Source of the DNA: Xanthobacteraceae bacterium
GTDB lineage: Bacteria; Pseudomonadota; Alphaproteobacteria; Rhizobiales; Xanthobacteraceae
Direction of reading: 5' to 3'
Assembly: GCA_029266425.1 (NCBI GenBank)
Contig: JAQSWY010000004.1
Location: 100,468-164,467 of the forward strand
Length of the DNA stretch: 64,000 bases
Shown: one piece after another, positions 31,429 through 42,124 of the stretch
Numbering within the stretch: the stretch's first letter is position 1
How the letters are laid out: every line of letters begins with the position of its first letter
Position numbers and translations under genes: made by a program
The notes under the pieces: model-generated
Database searches by the model: none
What the model saw: only the letters and a program-made list of their open reading frames with translations
What the model was told of the DNA's origin: nothing

Positions 31429-32541
31429 CTACTTCCGGAAAGGCCACTCGACCGGCTCACCCACTTGCCCGCGCTGGCGCAGCAGATGGTCGGCCAGCAC
31501 GCAGGCCACCATCGCCTCGCCGACCGGCACGGCGCGGATGCCGACGCAGGGATCGTGGCGGCCCTTGGTGATGATCTCGGCGTCCTCACCATGGCGTGTC
31601 ACGGTGCGGCGCGGGGTGAGGATGGATGAGGTCGGCTTCACCGCGAAACGCGCCACCACCGGCTGGCCGGTGGAGATGCCGCCGAGAATGCCTCCGGCAT
31701 GATTGGCGAGGAAGATCGGGCGGCCGTCATTGCCCATGCGCATCTCGTCGGCATTGGCCTCGCCGGTCAATGTGGCGGCCTCGAAGCCTTCGCCGATCTC
31801 GACGCCCTTGACCGCATTGATGCTCATCAGCGCAGCCGCGAGCTCGGCATCGAGCTTGCCATAGATCGGCGCCCCCAGGCCCGGCGGCACGCCCTCGGCC
31901 ACCACCTCAATCACCGCGCCGACCGAGGAGCCGGCCTTGCGGATGCCGTCGAGATAGGCCTCCATTTTCGCGGCCGCGTCCGCATCGGGGCAGAAGAACG
32001 GGTTGCGGTCGATCTCGTCCCAGTCCCACTTCGAACGGTCGATGGCGATCTCGCCCATGCGCACCAGCGCGCCGCGCACGGTCACGCCAGGGAGCACCTT
32101 GCGGGCGATGGCACCGGCGGCGACGCGGACCGCGGTCTCGCGTGCAGAGGAACGCCCGCCGCCCCGGTAGTCGCGGATGCCGTACTTCACGTCATAGGCA
32201 TAGTCGGCATGGCCGGGGCGATAGCTTGCCGCGATCTCCGAATAATCCTTGGAGCGCTGGTCGACATTCTCGATCAGCAGCGCGATCGGCGTCCCGGTGG
32301 TGACGAGGACCCCATCCTCGCCCGGCAGCACCCCGGACAGGATCTTGACCTCGTCCGGCTCGCGACGCTGGGTGGTGAACCGCGACTGGCCGGGCCGGCG
32401 CTTGTCGAGCGCACCCTGCACATCCTCGAGCCGGAAGGCGATGTTCGGCGGGCAACCGTCAATGACGCCGCCGATTGCCTGGCCATGGCTCTCGCCAAAG
32501 CTGGTGACGCGGAACAGATGGCCGAACGTGTTGTGGGACAT
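31429..32541 (-). CDS. aroC: Chorismate synthase
   Basis: [66 protein letters not shown]. Confidence 0.96.
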   Translation of the reverse strand: MSHNTFGHLFRVTSFGESHGQAIGGVIDGCPPNIAFRLEDVQGALDKRRPGQSRFTTQRREPDEVKILSGVLPGEDGVLVTTGTPIALLIENVDQRSKDYSEIAASYRPGHADYAYDVKYGIRDYRGGGRSSARETAVRVAAGAIARKVLPGVTVRGALVRMGEIAIDRSKWDWDEIDRNPFFCPDADAAAKMEAYLDGIRKAGSSVGAVIEVVAEGVPPGLGAPIYGKLDAELAAALMSINAVKGVEIGEGFEAATLTGEANADEMRMGNDGRPIFLANHAGGILGGISTGQPVVARFAVKPTSSILTPRRTVTRHGEDAEIITKGRHDPCVGIRAVPVGEAMVACVLADHLLRQRGQVGEPVEWPFRK

Positions 32542-32699
32542 GGCGTTCCAGCGGCAAGCGAGGCGGGATCGCGCGCGTTCTAGGCGGGTTGAAAGATGCC
32601 GTCAAACCGCCCGCCATGCACAGGCGGCGATGGCACGCATCGCCAAACCGCGCAGCCGTGCTAAAGGTGGCGGATATTGAGGCTTGTCCGCGACCCTAG

Positions 32700-34019
32700 A
32701 TGCCGCTGTTCGAAATCGCCGTCGTCGTCCTGCTCGTTCTCGTGAACGGCGTCCTTGCCATGGCCGAATTGTCGGTCGTCTCCTCGCGCCCGGCGCGGCT
32801 GCGTTCGCGCGCCGAGCACGGTTCGAAGGGCGCCCGGGCCGCGCTCGCGCTCGCCGCCGATCCGGGACGGTTCCTCTCCACCGTGCAGATCGGCATCACG
32901 CTGATCGGCATTCTGGCCGGCGCCTTTTCCGGCGCCACGCTCGGCGACATGCTGGGCGACTGGCTGGAGACGCAGGGCCTCTCGCCCGGCGTCGCCGACG
33001 GCGTCGGCTATGTCGTGGTGGTCGCCGCCATCACCTATTTCTCGCTGATCATCGGCGAACTGATCCCGAAGCGCCTCGCTTTGCAGAGCCCGGAAAAGCT
33101 CGCCATCCTGGTCGCCCCGGCGATGGTGGTGCTCTCGCGCATCGCGGCGCCGGCGGTGTGGGCGCTCGACGCCTCGACCCGCCTCGCGCTGCGGCTGCTC
33201 GGCGACCCGAACGCCAACCAGGCCAACAATGTCACCGACGAGGAGATCCGCGCCATCGTCGCCGAGGCCGAGACGGCCGGCGTCATCGATCCCGACGAGC
33301 GGCGCATGATCGCCGGCGTGATGCGCCTCGCCGACCGCCCGGTGCGCGCGGTGATGACGCCGCGCACCGATGTCGACTGGATCGACCTCACCGACGATCC
33401 CGACGAGGTGCGCCGGATCATCCGCGAGACCAAGCACACCCGCATGCCGGCCTGCGAAGGCACGCCGGAGGAAGCCATCGGCGTCATCGACATACGCGAC
33501 CTGCTCGAGGCCTATCTCGACGGCGCGACGCCCGACCCGCGCCAGTTCGTCAAGCCGGCCGCCGTGCTGGTGGAGACGGCGGGCGCGCTCGACGCCATGA
33601 AGCTGCTGCGCAACGCCACCTCCCCGCTTGCCCTGGTGGTCGACGAATATGGCTCCATGGTCGGGGTGCTTACCCCGGCCGACCTGCTCGACGCCATTGC
33701 CGGCACCATCATCATGAGCGACGAGGGTCATCCGGGGCCGCATGTGGTGGAACGAGACGACGGCTCCTATCTGGTCGCCGGCTCGACGCCGACCGACGAG
33801 CTCGCCGAATTGCTCGCCATCCGCATTCCGAGCGACGCCGGCTTCCACACCGCCGCCGGCTTCGCGCTCAACGAGCTGAAGTCGCTGCCGCAGGAAGGCA
33901 CCGCGTTCGAGGCCAAGGGCTGGCGCTTCGAGGTGGTGGACATGGACGGCCGGCGCATCGACAAGCTCCTGGTCTCGCGCGCCGTCGCCGCACGGCGCCG
34001 CGCGCCGATGGCGGGCTGA
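32700..34019 (+). CDS. Hemolysin family / CNNM-CorC-like membrane protein with CBS domains
   Basis: VLVNGVLAMAELSVVSSRPARLRSRAEHGSKGARAALALAADPGRFLSTVQIGITLIGILAGAFSGATLG; VMTPRTDVDWIDLTDDPDEVRRIIRETKHTRMPAC. Confidence 0.9.
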   Translation: MPLFEIAVVVLLVLVNGVLAMAELSVVSSRPARLRSRAEHGSKGARAALALAADPGRFLSTVQIGITLIGILAGAFSGATLGDMLGDWLETQGLSPGVADGVGYVVVVAAITYFSLIIGELIPKRLALQSPEKLAILVAPAMVVLSRIAAPAVWALDASTRLALRLLGDPNANQANNVTDEEIRAIVAEAETAGVIDPDERRMIAGVMRLADRPVRAVMTPRTDVDWIDLTDDPDEVRRIIRETKHTRMPACEGTPEEAIGVIDIRDLLEAYLDGATPDPRQFVKPAAVLVETAGALDAMKLLRNATSPLALVVDEYGSMVGVLTPADLLDAIAGTIIMSDEGHPGPHVVERDDGSYLVAGSTPTDELAELLAIRIPSDAGFHTAAGFALNELKSLPQEGTAFEAKGWRFEVVDMDGRRIDKLLVSRAVAARRRAPMAG

Positions 34020-34068
34020 GAGCTGGCTCGTAAGTCGGCTGGGCACGAAAAGCAGGCATTTCAAAGCT

Positions 34069-34148
34069 GTCATGGCCGGGCTTGTCCCGGCCATCCACGG
34101 TTCTCCACTCGGCACGGTCGTGGACCCCGGGACAAGCCCGGGGATGAC
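34069..34148. repeat. Intergenic palindromic repeat, family B
   Basis: GTCATGGCCGGGCTTGTCCCGGCCATCCACGGTT...CGTGGACCCCGGGACAAGCCCGGGGATGAC. Confidence 0.8.
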
Positions 34149-34162
34149 GACTGTTGCAGTGT

Positions 34163-35137
34163 TCAGCGTATCGCCATCACCTTGATGGCGGCCGGGCCCA
34201 GGATGACGATGAACAGCACCGGCAGGAAGAACAGGATCATCGGCACAGTGAGCTGGGGCGGCAGCGCCGCCGCTTTCTTCTCCGCGGCGTTCATCCTGAG
34301 ATCGCGATTCTCCTGCGCCAGCACGCGCAGCGTCTGGCCGAGCGGCGTGCCGTAGCGCTCGGCCTGGATCAGCGCGGTCGACACCGCCTTGACCCCTTCG
34401 AGATCGACGCGCATGGCGAGGTTCTCATAGGCTTGGCGACGATCCGGCAGGAAGGCGAGTTCGGCGGTCGCCAGCGTCAGCTCCTCCGCGAGATCGACCG
34501 ATTGCGCGCCGATCTCCTGGCTCACCCGCTTGAAGGCGGTCTCGATCGACATCCCGGACTCGACGCAGATCAGCAGCAGGTCGAGCGCATCGGGGAAGGC
34601 GCGGCGAATGGAGAATTGCCGGCGCTGAATCTTGTTGGCCAGGAACAGGTCCGGCACCTTCAGCCCGAGATAGGTGGCGAAGAGGACAAGGCCGAACCGC
34701 ACGATGGCGGGATAGTCCGGCGGCGCCAGCACGAAGAGGTAGAGCGCCGAGAGGAGCAGCAGCCCGAGCGGAACCACCATGCGGAAGAACAGATAGACCA
34801 CGTATGGGCTCTGGCCGCGATAGCCAGCCCGCATCAAGGTGAGGCGCACATGCTCCTCGCCGAGCCATTTGCGCAGATTGAGCTGTTCCACGGCCTGCTG
34901 CATGTAGGCCTTCGGCGCCTTGCGCAGCTCGATCTTCTCCTGCCCCCTCGCGAGGCGCTCGCGCTCCCGGGCACGGATGCGGTCGCGTTCGAGGGCAACC
35001 GTGCGCATGCGCTTTTCGAGATCGTCCGACAGATACGGCATGGCGAAGGTGAACACCGTCGCCACCGCCGCGATCATGGTGAACAGCGTCGCCATGAACT
35101 GGACGTCGTGCAGCTTGTCGATGATCGCTTCCACCAT
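34163..35137 (-). CDS. tadC: Type II secretion system F family protein, TadC
   Basis: AFPDALDLLLICVESGMSIETAFKRVSQEIG...ERYGTPLGQTLRVLAQENRDLRMNAAEKKAAALPPQLTVPMILFFLPVLFIVILGPAAI; downstream of TadB. Confidence 0.9.
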   Translation of the reverse strand: MVEAIIDKLHDVQFMATLFTMIAAVATVFTFAMPYLSDDLEKRMRTVALERDRIRARERERLARGQEKIELRKAPKAYMQQAVEQLNLRKWLGEEHVRLTLMRAGYRGQSPYVVYLFFRMVVPLGLLLLSALYLFVLAPPDYPAIVRFGLVLFATYLGLKVPDLFLANKIQRRQFSIRRAFPDALDLLLICVESGMSIETAFKRVSQEIGAQSVDLAEELTLATAELAFLPDRRQAYENLAMRVDLEGVKAVSTALIQAERYGTPLGQTLRVLAQENRDLRMNAAEKKAAALPPQLTVPMILFFLPVLFIVILGPAAIKVMAIR

Positions 35138-35148
35138 CTGGTGCTGTC

Positions 35149-36129
35149 CTAAAAATCGAAATTGATCATCTTGCGCATCACCAGGATGCCGGTGAGCATC
35201 CAGAAAGCCGATCCGGCGAGCATCAGCCGGCCGAGCGGCTCCGTCCACAGAAGCGAGATGTAGGACGGCGTCGAGAGATAGACGAGCAGCATCACCGCAA
35301 TCGGCAGCGAGCCGATGATGGCGGCGGAGGCCTTGGCCTCCATGCTCATGGCCTGGATCTTCCCGTGCATCTTGCGGCGGTCGCGCAGCACCCGGGAGAG
35401 GTTGCCGAGCGTCTCCGACAAGTTGCCGCCGGACTTCGCCTGGATCGCCACCACGATGGCGAAGAAGCTGGTCTCGGCGACCGGCACGCGCTCGAACATC
35501 CGGGCGCAGGCATCGGACAGCGGAATGCCGAGCGCCTGGGTCTCGACCACGTGGCGGAATTCCCCGCGCACCGGCTCCTGTGCCTCGGAGGCGATGATGC
35601 GGATGCAGTCGCCGAGCGGCAGGCCGGACTTCACGCCGCGCACGATGACGTCCACGGCATTGGGGAATTCGCGCAGGAACTTCTGCTCGCGCCGGTTCTT
35701 CAGCCAGCCGAGCAGCCAGCGCGGCAGGCCGAGGCCGGCGACGAAAGCAAGGCCGAGGGCGAGATAGACCGGCCAGCGGAAGACGAGGGCAGCGATGAAG
35801 GCGAGGATGCCGAGCGCCACGCTGATGAAGATGAAGCGCTGGCGGCTCCAGTCGAGCCCGGCCTGGGCAAGCCGCACCTGGAGCGGCGGCCGGCGCGCAT
35901 TGCGGCGGCGCGCCTCCAGCTCCTTCAGCGTCTCCTCCACCTGCTGGCGCCGGGTGACGGCGGGATCCGGCCCGCCGCGCTTCGCCCGGCGGACCACCGC
36001 ATCGGTCATGCCGACATCGCGGATGCGCCGCTCCGCCTCGCGCTCGCCGGAGAGCAGCGGGAAGATGAAGACATAGGCCAGGCCGCCGGCGGCGAGCGTG
36101 GCGAGCAATGGAACCAAGATCCCGTCCAT
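35149..36129 (-). CDS. tadB: Type II secretion system F family protein, TadB
   Basis: REFPNAVDVIVRGVKSGLPLGDCIRIIASEAQEPVRGEFRHVVETQALGIPLSDA; AKSGGNLSETLGNLSRVLRDRRKM. Confidence 0.92.
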   Translation of the reverse strand: MDGILVPLLATLAAGGLAYVFIFPLLSGEREAERRIRDVGMTDAVVRRAKRGGPDPAVTRRQQVEETLKELEARRRNARRPPLQVRLAQAGLDWSRQRFIFISVALGILAFIAALVFRWPVYLALGLAFVAGLGLPRWLLGWLKNRREQKFLREFPNAVDVIVRGVKSGLPLGDCIRIIASEAQEPVRGEFRHVVETQALGIPLSDACARMFERVPVAETSFFAIVVAIQAKSGGNLSETLGNLSRVLRDRRKMHGKIQAMSMEAKASAAIIGSLPIAVMLLVYLSTPSYISLLWTEPLGRLMLAGSAFWMLTGILVMRKMINFDF

Positions 36130-36134
36130 GGCGC

Positions 36135-37595
36135 TCAGCTCCGCATCGGCTCGGCGAGCTCGGCGGCGTCTAGCGCCTTCGCCAGCCGTGCATCCTCGCC
36201 ATAATATCTGGCACGGTCCCAGAAGCGGGGGCGGCCGATGCCGGTGGAGCGGTGGCGGCCGATGATGCGGCCATTGGCGTCCTCGCCGAGCATCTCGTAG
36301 ACGAACAGATCCTGGGTGATGATGACCTCGCCTTCCATCCCCAGCACCTCGGTGATGTGGGTGATGCGGCGCGAGCCGTCGCGCAGGCGCGCCGCCTGCA
36401 CGATGATGTCGATGGAGGAGACGATCATCTCGCGCAGCGTGCGCGAGGGCAGCGCGAAGCCGCCCATGGTGATCATGGATTCGAGACGCGACATCGCCTC
36501 GCGCGGCGAATTGGCGTGCAACGTGCCCATCGAGCCGTCATGGCCGGTGTTCATCGCCTGCAACAGGTCGAACGCCTCGGGGCCGCGCACTTCGCCGACG
36601 ATGATGCGCTCGGGGCGCATGCGAAGGCAGTTGCGCACCAGGTCGCGCATCGTCACCTGGCCCTCGCCCTCGAGGTTCGGCGGGCGGGTCTCGAGGCGCA
36701 CCACATGCGGCTGCTGGAGCTGCAGCTCGGCGGCGTCCTCGCAGGTGATGATGCGCTCGTCGTCGTCGATGTAGCGGGTGAGGCAGTTGAGCAGCGTGGT
36801 CTTGCCGGAACCGGTGCCGCCGGAGATCAGCGTGTTCACCCGGCAGCGGCCGATGATCTTCAGGACCTCGGCGCCCTCCGGCGAGATCGTGCCGAAACGC
36901 TCGAGCTGGTCCAGGGTCAGCTTGTCGCGCTTGAACTTGCGGATGGTGAGCGCCGGCCCGTCGATGGAGAGCGGCGGGGCGATGACGTTGACGCGGGAGC
37001 CGTCCGGCAGCCGGGCGTCGCAGATCGGGCTCGATTCGTCGACGCGGCGGCCGATCTGGCTGACGATGCGCTGGCAGATATTGAGCAGCTGCTGATTGTC
37101 GCGGAAGCGTATGTGGCTGCGCTCGATCTTGCCCTGCACTTCGATGTACACGGTGTGGGCGCCGTTCACCATGATGTCGGCGATATCGTCGCGCGCCAGA
37201 AGCGGCTCCAGCGGGCCATAACCCAGCACGTCGTTGCAGATATCCTCGAGCAGTTCCTCCTGCTCGGAGATCGACATCACGATGTTCTTGATCGCGATGA
37301 TCTCGTTGATGATGTCGCGGATTTCCTCGCGCGCGGACGCGGCGTCGAGCCGGGCGAGCTGGCTGAGGTCGATCGCCTCGATCAGCGCGCCGAAGATCTG
37401 GCTCTTGGTCTCGTAGAAGCTGTCCGAACGACGCGGCGGCGGCGCCGGCACGGCCACCGGCGTGTGCGCATAGGCCGAGGTCGCGGCCGGGACAGTCGGT
37501 TGCGGCTCGGGAGCGCGTGCGGGGACGACCTGCGGCGTCGCAGCTGGCCTGCTGACCGGTAGGGATCCGCCGCTGGTGCCTCGCTTGCCGAACAT
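36135..37595 (-). CDS. cpaF: CpaF/TadA family secretion ATPase
   Basis: [93 protein letters not shown]. Confidence 0.96.
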   Translation of the reverse strand: MFGKRGTSGGSLPVSRPAATPQVVPARAPEPQPTVPAATSAYAHTPVAVPAPPPRRSDSFYETKSQIFGALIEAIDLSQLARLDAASAREEIRDIINEIIAIKNIVMSISEQEELLEDICNDVLGYGPLEPLLARDDIADIMVNGAHTVYIEVQGKIERSHIRFRDNQQLLNICQRIVSQIGRRVDESSPICDARLPDGSRVNVIAPPLSIDGPALTIRKFKRDKLTLDQLERFGTISPEGAEVLKIIGRCRVNTLISGGTGSGKTTLLNCLTRYIDDDERIITCEDAAELQLQQPHVVRLETRPPNLEGEGQVTMRDLVRNCLRMRPERIIVGEVRGPEAFDLLQAMNTGHDGSMGTLHANSPREAMSRLESMITMGGFALPSRTLREMIVSSIDIIVQAARLRDGSRRITHITEVLGMEGEVIITQDLFVYEMLGEDANGRIIGRHRSTGIGRPRFWDRARYYGEDARLAKALDAAELAEPMRS

Positions 37596-37601
37596 CTGAG
37601 C

Positions 37602-38903
37602 CTATGTCCTGCGCATCCGGGCGATCAGCGGCGCGATCATGGAGCGCTTGGCTCCGCGCTGCTCGATCCGGCCGGTCACCGCGCGGGCGATGGCGCGGAA
37701 CGATTCCACCGACTTATGCCCGGCATTCACCTCGGCGATCATCTGGCCGTTATTGGCCGCGGTGCCGAACAGCGCCGCCTCGAAAGGCAGCACCGCGAGC
37801 GGCTCGGAGCCGAGCGCCTTGGCGAAATCGGCGGCGCGGATCTCCGGACGCTTGGCGAGGCCGACCTGGTTCAGCACATAGCGCGCCGGCTTGTCGTTGG
37901 GCCGCGAGGTGCGCAGCAGGTCGATCAGGTTCTTGGCGTTGCGCAGATTGGCGAGATCCGGCGCGGCGACGATCAGCACCTCGTCGGCGCCGAGCAGCGC
38001 ATGGCGCGACCACGCATTCCACACATGCGGCACGTCGAGCACGATCATCGGCGCCGCCGCGCGCAGCACGTCGAGCAGCGGATCGATCGCCTCCGGCGTG
38101 AGATCGTAGGTGCGCTCCAGCGTCGCCGGCGCGGCGAGCAGGCTGAGGCGCTCGGCGCATTTCGACAGCAGGCGGTCGACGAAGGCGGCGTCGACGCGCT
38201 CCGGCGACAGCACGGCATCGGCGGTGCCCTGCGGCGGATCCTGGTTGAAGTCGAGCCCGGCGGTGCCGAACGGCAGATCGAGATCGGCGATCACCGTCTC
38301 CATGTCGAAATGCCGGGCGACGGCGAAGGCGACATTATGGGCGATGGTCGAAGCGCCGACGCCGCCCTTGGCGCCGTAGATGGCAAGCGTGCGCCCGAGC
38401 GGCTCGGCGTCCGGCACAGTGTAGAGGCCGGACAGCGCGGCGACGATATCGAGCGGCTCGACCGGCGCGATCAGATAGTCGGAGACGCCGCGGCGTATCA
38501 GCTCGCGATAGAGCATGATGTCGTTGAGGCGGCCGACCACGACCACCTTGGTGCCCGGATCGCAATGCTCGGCCAGGCGCTCGAGGCCAGAGAACAGGGC
38601 TTCGCGCGTCCCTGGGCTCTCGACCAGGATCACGTTGGGCGTCGAGGCCTGGCGATAGGCTTCCTCGGCAGCAGTGAGCCCGCCCATCTGCAGCTTGAGA
38701 TTGGCCCGCGCCATGCGACGGTCGCTGCCTGCAGCCTGTATCGCGCCGGCGATCGCCGGGCTTTCGCAGAAGGCTTGGACCGAGACCCGCGGCACCGGCG
38801 GCACATGGATATCGAGATCGGTCTCGGCCGCCCGGACGCTGGCGCGCTGCGCCATCTGTTCCGCGGTTGCGGCGGAGGGTGAGGCTGAGAATGAGGGTGT
38901 CAT
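37602..38903 (-). CDS. cpaE: CpaE/TadZ pilus assembly ATPase
   Basis: GRTLAIYGAKGGVGASTIAHNVAFAVARHFDMETVIADLDLPFGTAGLDFNQDPPQGTADAVLSPERVDAAFVDRLL. ATG at 38903 used; the 39416 start overlaps cpaD. Confidence 0.92.
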   Translation of the reverse strand: MTPSFSASPSAATAEQMAQRASVRAAETDLDIHVPPVPRVSVQAFCESPAIAGAIQAAGSDRRMARANLKLQMGGLTAAEEAYRQASTPNVILVESPGTREALFSGLERLAEHCDPGTKVVVVGRLNDIMLYRELIRRGVSDYLIAPVEPLDIVAALSGLYTVPDAEPLGRTLAIYGAKGGVGASTIAHNVAFAVARHFDMETVIADLDLPFGTAGLDFNQDPPQGTADAVLSPERVDAAFVDRLLSKCAERLSLLAAPATLERTYDLTPEAIDPLLDVLRAAAPMIVLDVPHVWNAWSRHALLGADEVLIVAAPDLANLRNAKNLIDLLRTSRPNDKPARYVLNQVGLAKRPEIRAADFAKALGSEPLAVLPFEAALFGTAANNGQMIAEVNAGHKSVESFRAIARAVTGRIEQRGAKRSMIAPLIARMRRT

Positions 38904-38913
38904 GGTCGCCCCC

Positions 38914-39657
38914 TCACTGCGAACCGACGTTGCTGGAATCGACCTTTGCCTCGCCGTCCTCATACTGCGTGGCGGTTTCCAGCCCCTGGCGGTACTTGTC
39001 GAGCACCACCTGGCGGCGCGCCGCCATCGGCGGCGTCTCGGGACGCGGCTGCACGAGGTCCTCGGGATTGGCAACCATGGCCGCGAGGTTCTGCTGGCTG
39101 GCGCAGCCGAAATTGTAATAGGGCCGGTTCTCGAAAGTGGTGCGCGCGGCGGTTGGGCCGAGATCGTCTGGCCACAGGCCGCATTGATCGACCCTCGCCT
39201 GAACCAGCGCGTAGGACAGGCGGATCGGCGGCAGATCGGCCGAAATGCCGCCGATCCGCGCCACCCGCATCTGGATGGTGCTGGCGGGCACGCCATAGGC
39301 GGAGAGCAGGCTGCGGATCTCCCTGGCGGTCGAGCGCGCGGCAAGCTCGTTCGGCGTGCCGGCCGGCATCTCGATGAAGAGCACGCCGGAGCTCTCGCGT
39401 CGCCAGGCGCCGGCAAACGCCCCGACCTGCGCGCGCTGCTCCGGCATCAGGCCGCCACGGCCCGAGCCGACGAAGATGTCGATGGAGCGCTCTCCCTCCG
39501 TCATGCGGATCGGGTGATTGACCCGGTAGTCGGACGAGATCGAGCCGGTGACTTCGCGATCGGCGAGCTGGGGCGTGCAGGCGCCGGCAAGCAGGGCGAC
39601 GGTGAGCCCCGCGAACGCTAGGCGGATCGAGCGGTGGAGGGCGGTGGTTGCGGTCAT
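38914..39657 (-). CDS. cpaD: CpaD pilus assembly lipoprotein
   Basis: VALLAGACTPQLADREVTGSISSDYRVNHPIRMTEGERSIDIFVG (lipobox); FGCASQQNLAAMVANPEDLVQPRPETP. Confidence 0.9.
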   Translation of the reverse strand: MTATTALHRSIRLAFAGLTVALLAGACTPQLADREVTGSISSDYRVNHPIRMTEGERSIDIFVGSGRGGLMPEQRAQVGAFAGAWRRESSGVLFIEMPAGTPNELAARSTAREIRSLLSAYGVPASTIQMRVARIGGISADLPPIRLSYALVQARVDQCGLWPDDLGPTAARTTFENRPYYNFGCASQQNLAAMVANPEDLVQPRPETPPMAARRQVVLDKYRQGLETATQYEDGEAKVDSSNVGSQ

Positions 39658-39670
39658 GCTCAGCCTGCGC

Positions 39671-41182
39671 TCAATCGATGATGAAGCCGTAGTGGCCCTC
39701 GAACCGCCGCGGATCGGCCGTGGTGCCCGGCACCCCATAGATACGGTTCAGCCGGCTAAGAAAAATCGTCGACGGGTCGGACGGGTCGGCAAAGCCGTCA
39801 TCGGGCCTGGCAAGCTGGCTGGTCGCCACGGGCTTGGCCAGGTAGGGCGTGACCACGATGACGAGCTCGGTCTCGCCACGCTGATAGTCGCGGCTCTTGA
39901 ACAGCGTGCCGAGCACCGGAAGGCTGAGCAGTCCGGGCAACCCGGCCACCGTCTGCCGGGTCTTGTTCTGGATCATGCCGGCCATCGCCATCGACCCGCC
40001 GGAGGGCAATTCGATGGTCGAGGTGGCGCGCCGCACCGAGAGCGCGGGCGTGCTGTTGGAAATGGTGGTGCCGCCGACGGTGATGACGCGGGTCGGCGAA
40101 ATGGTGGGGTCGATCTCGCTGACTTCGGTCGACACCCGCAGGCTGATGCGGCCGGAGGAGAGCACCACGGGGGTGAATTTCAGATTGACGCCGAACGGCT
40201 TGAACTCGGTGCTGCAGGTATAGCCGCCGTCGGCCGCCGAGCACACGGTGTAGGGGAATTCGCCGCCGGCGAGGAACTCCGCGGCTTCGCCGGAAATGGC
40301 GGTGAGCGTCGGTTCCGCCAAAGTGCGGAAGATGCCGGTCTGCTCCAGCGCCTTCACCGTGGCGCCGATCGAGTCCCTGGCATTGAGCGCCTTGCCGGCC
40401 TCGCCGCCATAATCCGGCACGGTGATGTTCTTGACGCGGTCGCCACCGACGACGGCGCCGAGGTCGCCATTCACCGGGAAGGGAAAGCCGGTGGCGGCAG
40501 TGAACACCATGCCGCCTATATTCAAGTTCTCCGCGTTCCAGTCGACGCCGAGCTGCTTGATGATGGTGCGGTTCACTTCCGCGACCGAGACCTTGAGCAG
40601 CACCTGCTCCTTGTCGCGGATGGTGAGGCCGTTCACCACCTTGTTCGGATCGCCGACCAGCCTGGCGGCAGCGTCGACGATGGTCTGCGCCTCGCCGGCA
40701 TTGGCCACCTGGCCGGACAGCACCACGCTGTCATTGACGATGTCGACGCTGACCGTGGCATTGGGGAGAATCTTGGCGAGCGCCGCCTTCATGCCGGTGC
40801 CGTCGCGCCCGACCTCGACATCATAGCCGACGATCTGCCGGCCTTCGGCATCGAAGAAGACGATGCTGGTTTGGCCCGGGGCGACGCCGATGAGATAGGC
40901 GCGGCGAGCCGAGCGCACCACCGCATTGGCGATGGCGGGGTTGGCCACCAGCACATCCTTGGTCTCGCGCGGCAAGTCGATCACCACAGATTTGCCGATG
41001 CCGATCGCCAGCACCTTCGAGCGTCCCGGAGAGCCCGCATAGGCGCCGGAGCTCGGATCGGCAGCGTGCGCCGGCGGCACGGCGCCAGCGAGCGCTAGCG
41101 CGGCGAAGAGGCCGATGAATGCGGCGCGGCTTTGGGCCGGACGCTGATGGCTGCGGCAGCGCACCATAGGTCCCGTCTTCAT
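39671..41182 (-). CDS. cpaC: CpaC/RcpA secretin
   Basis: SKVLAIGIGKSVVIDLPRETKDVLVANPAIANAVV; TLTAISGEAAEFLAGGEFPYTV; LPSGGSMAMAGMIQNKTRQTVAGLPGLLSLPVLGTLFKSRDYQRGETELVIVVTPYL. Confidence 0.95.
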   Translation of the reverse strand: MKTGPMVRCRSHQRPAQSRAAFIGLFAALALAGAVPPAHAADPSSGAYAGSPGRSKVLAIGIGKSVVIDLPRETKDVLVANPAIANAVVRSARRAYLIGVAPGQTSIVFFDAEGRQIVGYDVEVGRDGTGMKAALAKILPNATVSVDIVNDSVVLSGQVANAGEAQTIVDAAARLVGDPNKVVNGLTIRDKEQVLLKVSVAEVNRTIIKQLGVDWNAENLNIGGMVFTAATGFPFPVNGDLGAVVGGDRVKNITVPDYGGEAGKALNARDSIGATVKALEQTGIFRTLAEPTLTAISGEAAEFLAGGEFPYTVCSAADGGYTCSTEFKPFGVNLKFTPVVLSSGRISLRVSTEVSEIDPTISPTRVITVGGTTISNSTPALSVRRATSTIELPSGGSMAMAGMIQNKTRQTVAGLPGLLSLPVLGTLFKSRDYQRGETELVIVVTPYLAKPVATSQLARPDDGFADPSDPSTIFLSRLNRIYGVPGTTADPRRFEGHYGFIID

Positions 41183-41964
41183 CGTGTGGTGGCGACGGAA
41201 GGCACGCCGTAGCGCACGATGTTCAGGGAACTCGCATCCCGCTCGGGCGAGCCCGGGCCGTTCGGCGAGGAATCGGCAAGGCTGCGCAGCGCCAGCGACA
41301 AGGTGCCGTTCTCGGAAGCAGAAGCGAGGATTTCCGATTGGCGCGGAGAGAGTTCCAGCGTCGCCGTGGCCTTGCCGGCAACCGAGCGCTGGCCTTCCTT
41401 GTCCTCGATCACCTGACCGATGGCGAGCACGCGCACATTGGTGAGGATGGTCTCGGTGACGAGGCCGGTGCCGTTCTTCTGCGATTCCGGATCGGTGCGC
41501 GTCAGCAGCACGTCGACCCGGTCATTGGGGAGCACGAAGCCGCCGGCCCGCTTGTCCTCCGCCACCTCGGCGGAAACCGCGCGCATGCCTTCGGGCAAGA
41601 TGGCGGAGAGGAAACCCGATCCGCCGGTGCGGATCAGCTTCTGCTCGCGGATCGGCTCGCCGGCAGTGAAGGTGCCGCGTGCCACCGCGCCGGTGAAGTC
41701 CTTGATCGCGTCCGGCTTGTCGGCCTCGCGGATCATGCCATCGCTCGCCGAGGCGACCGGCCATGTCTGCCAGCCGATATCATCCGCATTGAGGCTCTGG
41801 CCGACGCCAATGTCGCGCCGGGCGACGAGAACGCCGACCGTCTCGATGGATTTTGCGACGGGAACGGGGGTCGGGGCCGGCGCCGGGCGGCCGCGCGAGA
41901 GCACATAGGCGACGCCGCCCGCGCCTATGGCAATCATCAGCACGACGACGCGCGCGACTTTCAT
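41179..41964 (-). CDS. cpaB: CpaB/RcpC Flp pilus assembly protein
   Basis: MKVARVVVLMIAIGAGGVAYVLSRG; VLVARRDIGVGQSLNADDIGWQTWP; VAEDKRAGGFVLPNDRVDVLLTR. 4-nt overlap with cpaC. Confidence 0.92.
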   Translation of the reverse strand: MKVARVVVLMIAIGAGGVAYVLSRGRPAPAPTPVPVAKSIETVGVLVARRDIGVGQSLNADDIGWQTWPVASASDGMIREADKPDAIKDFTGAVARGTFTAGEPIREQKLIRTGGSGFLSAILPEGMRAVSAEVAEDKRAGGFVLPNDRVDVLLTRTDPESQKNGTGLVTETILTNVRVLAIGQVIEDKEGQRSVAGKATATLELSPRQSEILASASENGTLSLALRSLADSSPNGPGSPERDASSLNIVRYGVPSVATTR

Positions 41965-42124
41965 GGAATTGACGGCTCCCGCGGCAGACGGCCGTTTTGG
42001 CCTTGACGCCATTCGAGCAGGCAAACGTCAATTCATGGTTAACAACAGGTATCCATTTCGAATCTAATGGTAGTCCGGGAGGTGCGCGGTCGCGGAATTT
42101 CGAGAAACCGCGACCAACCGCCAA

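Noticed and set aside
37602-39416. 604-aa ORF combining cpaE with an upstream extension
   Set aside because: Residues upstream of MTPSFSASPSAAT are out-of-frame cpaD sequence; true cpaE start is at 38903.
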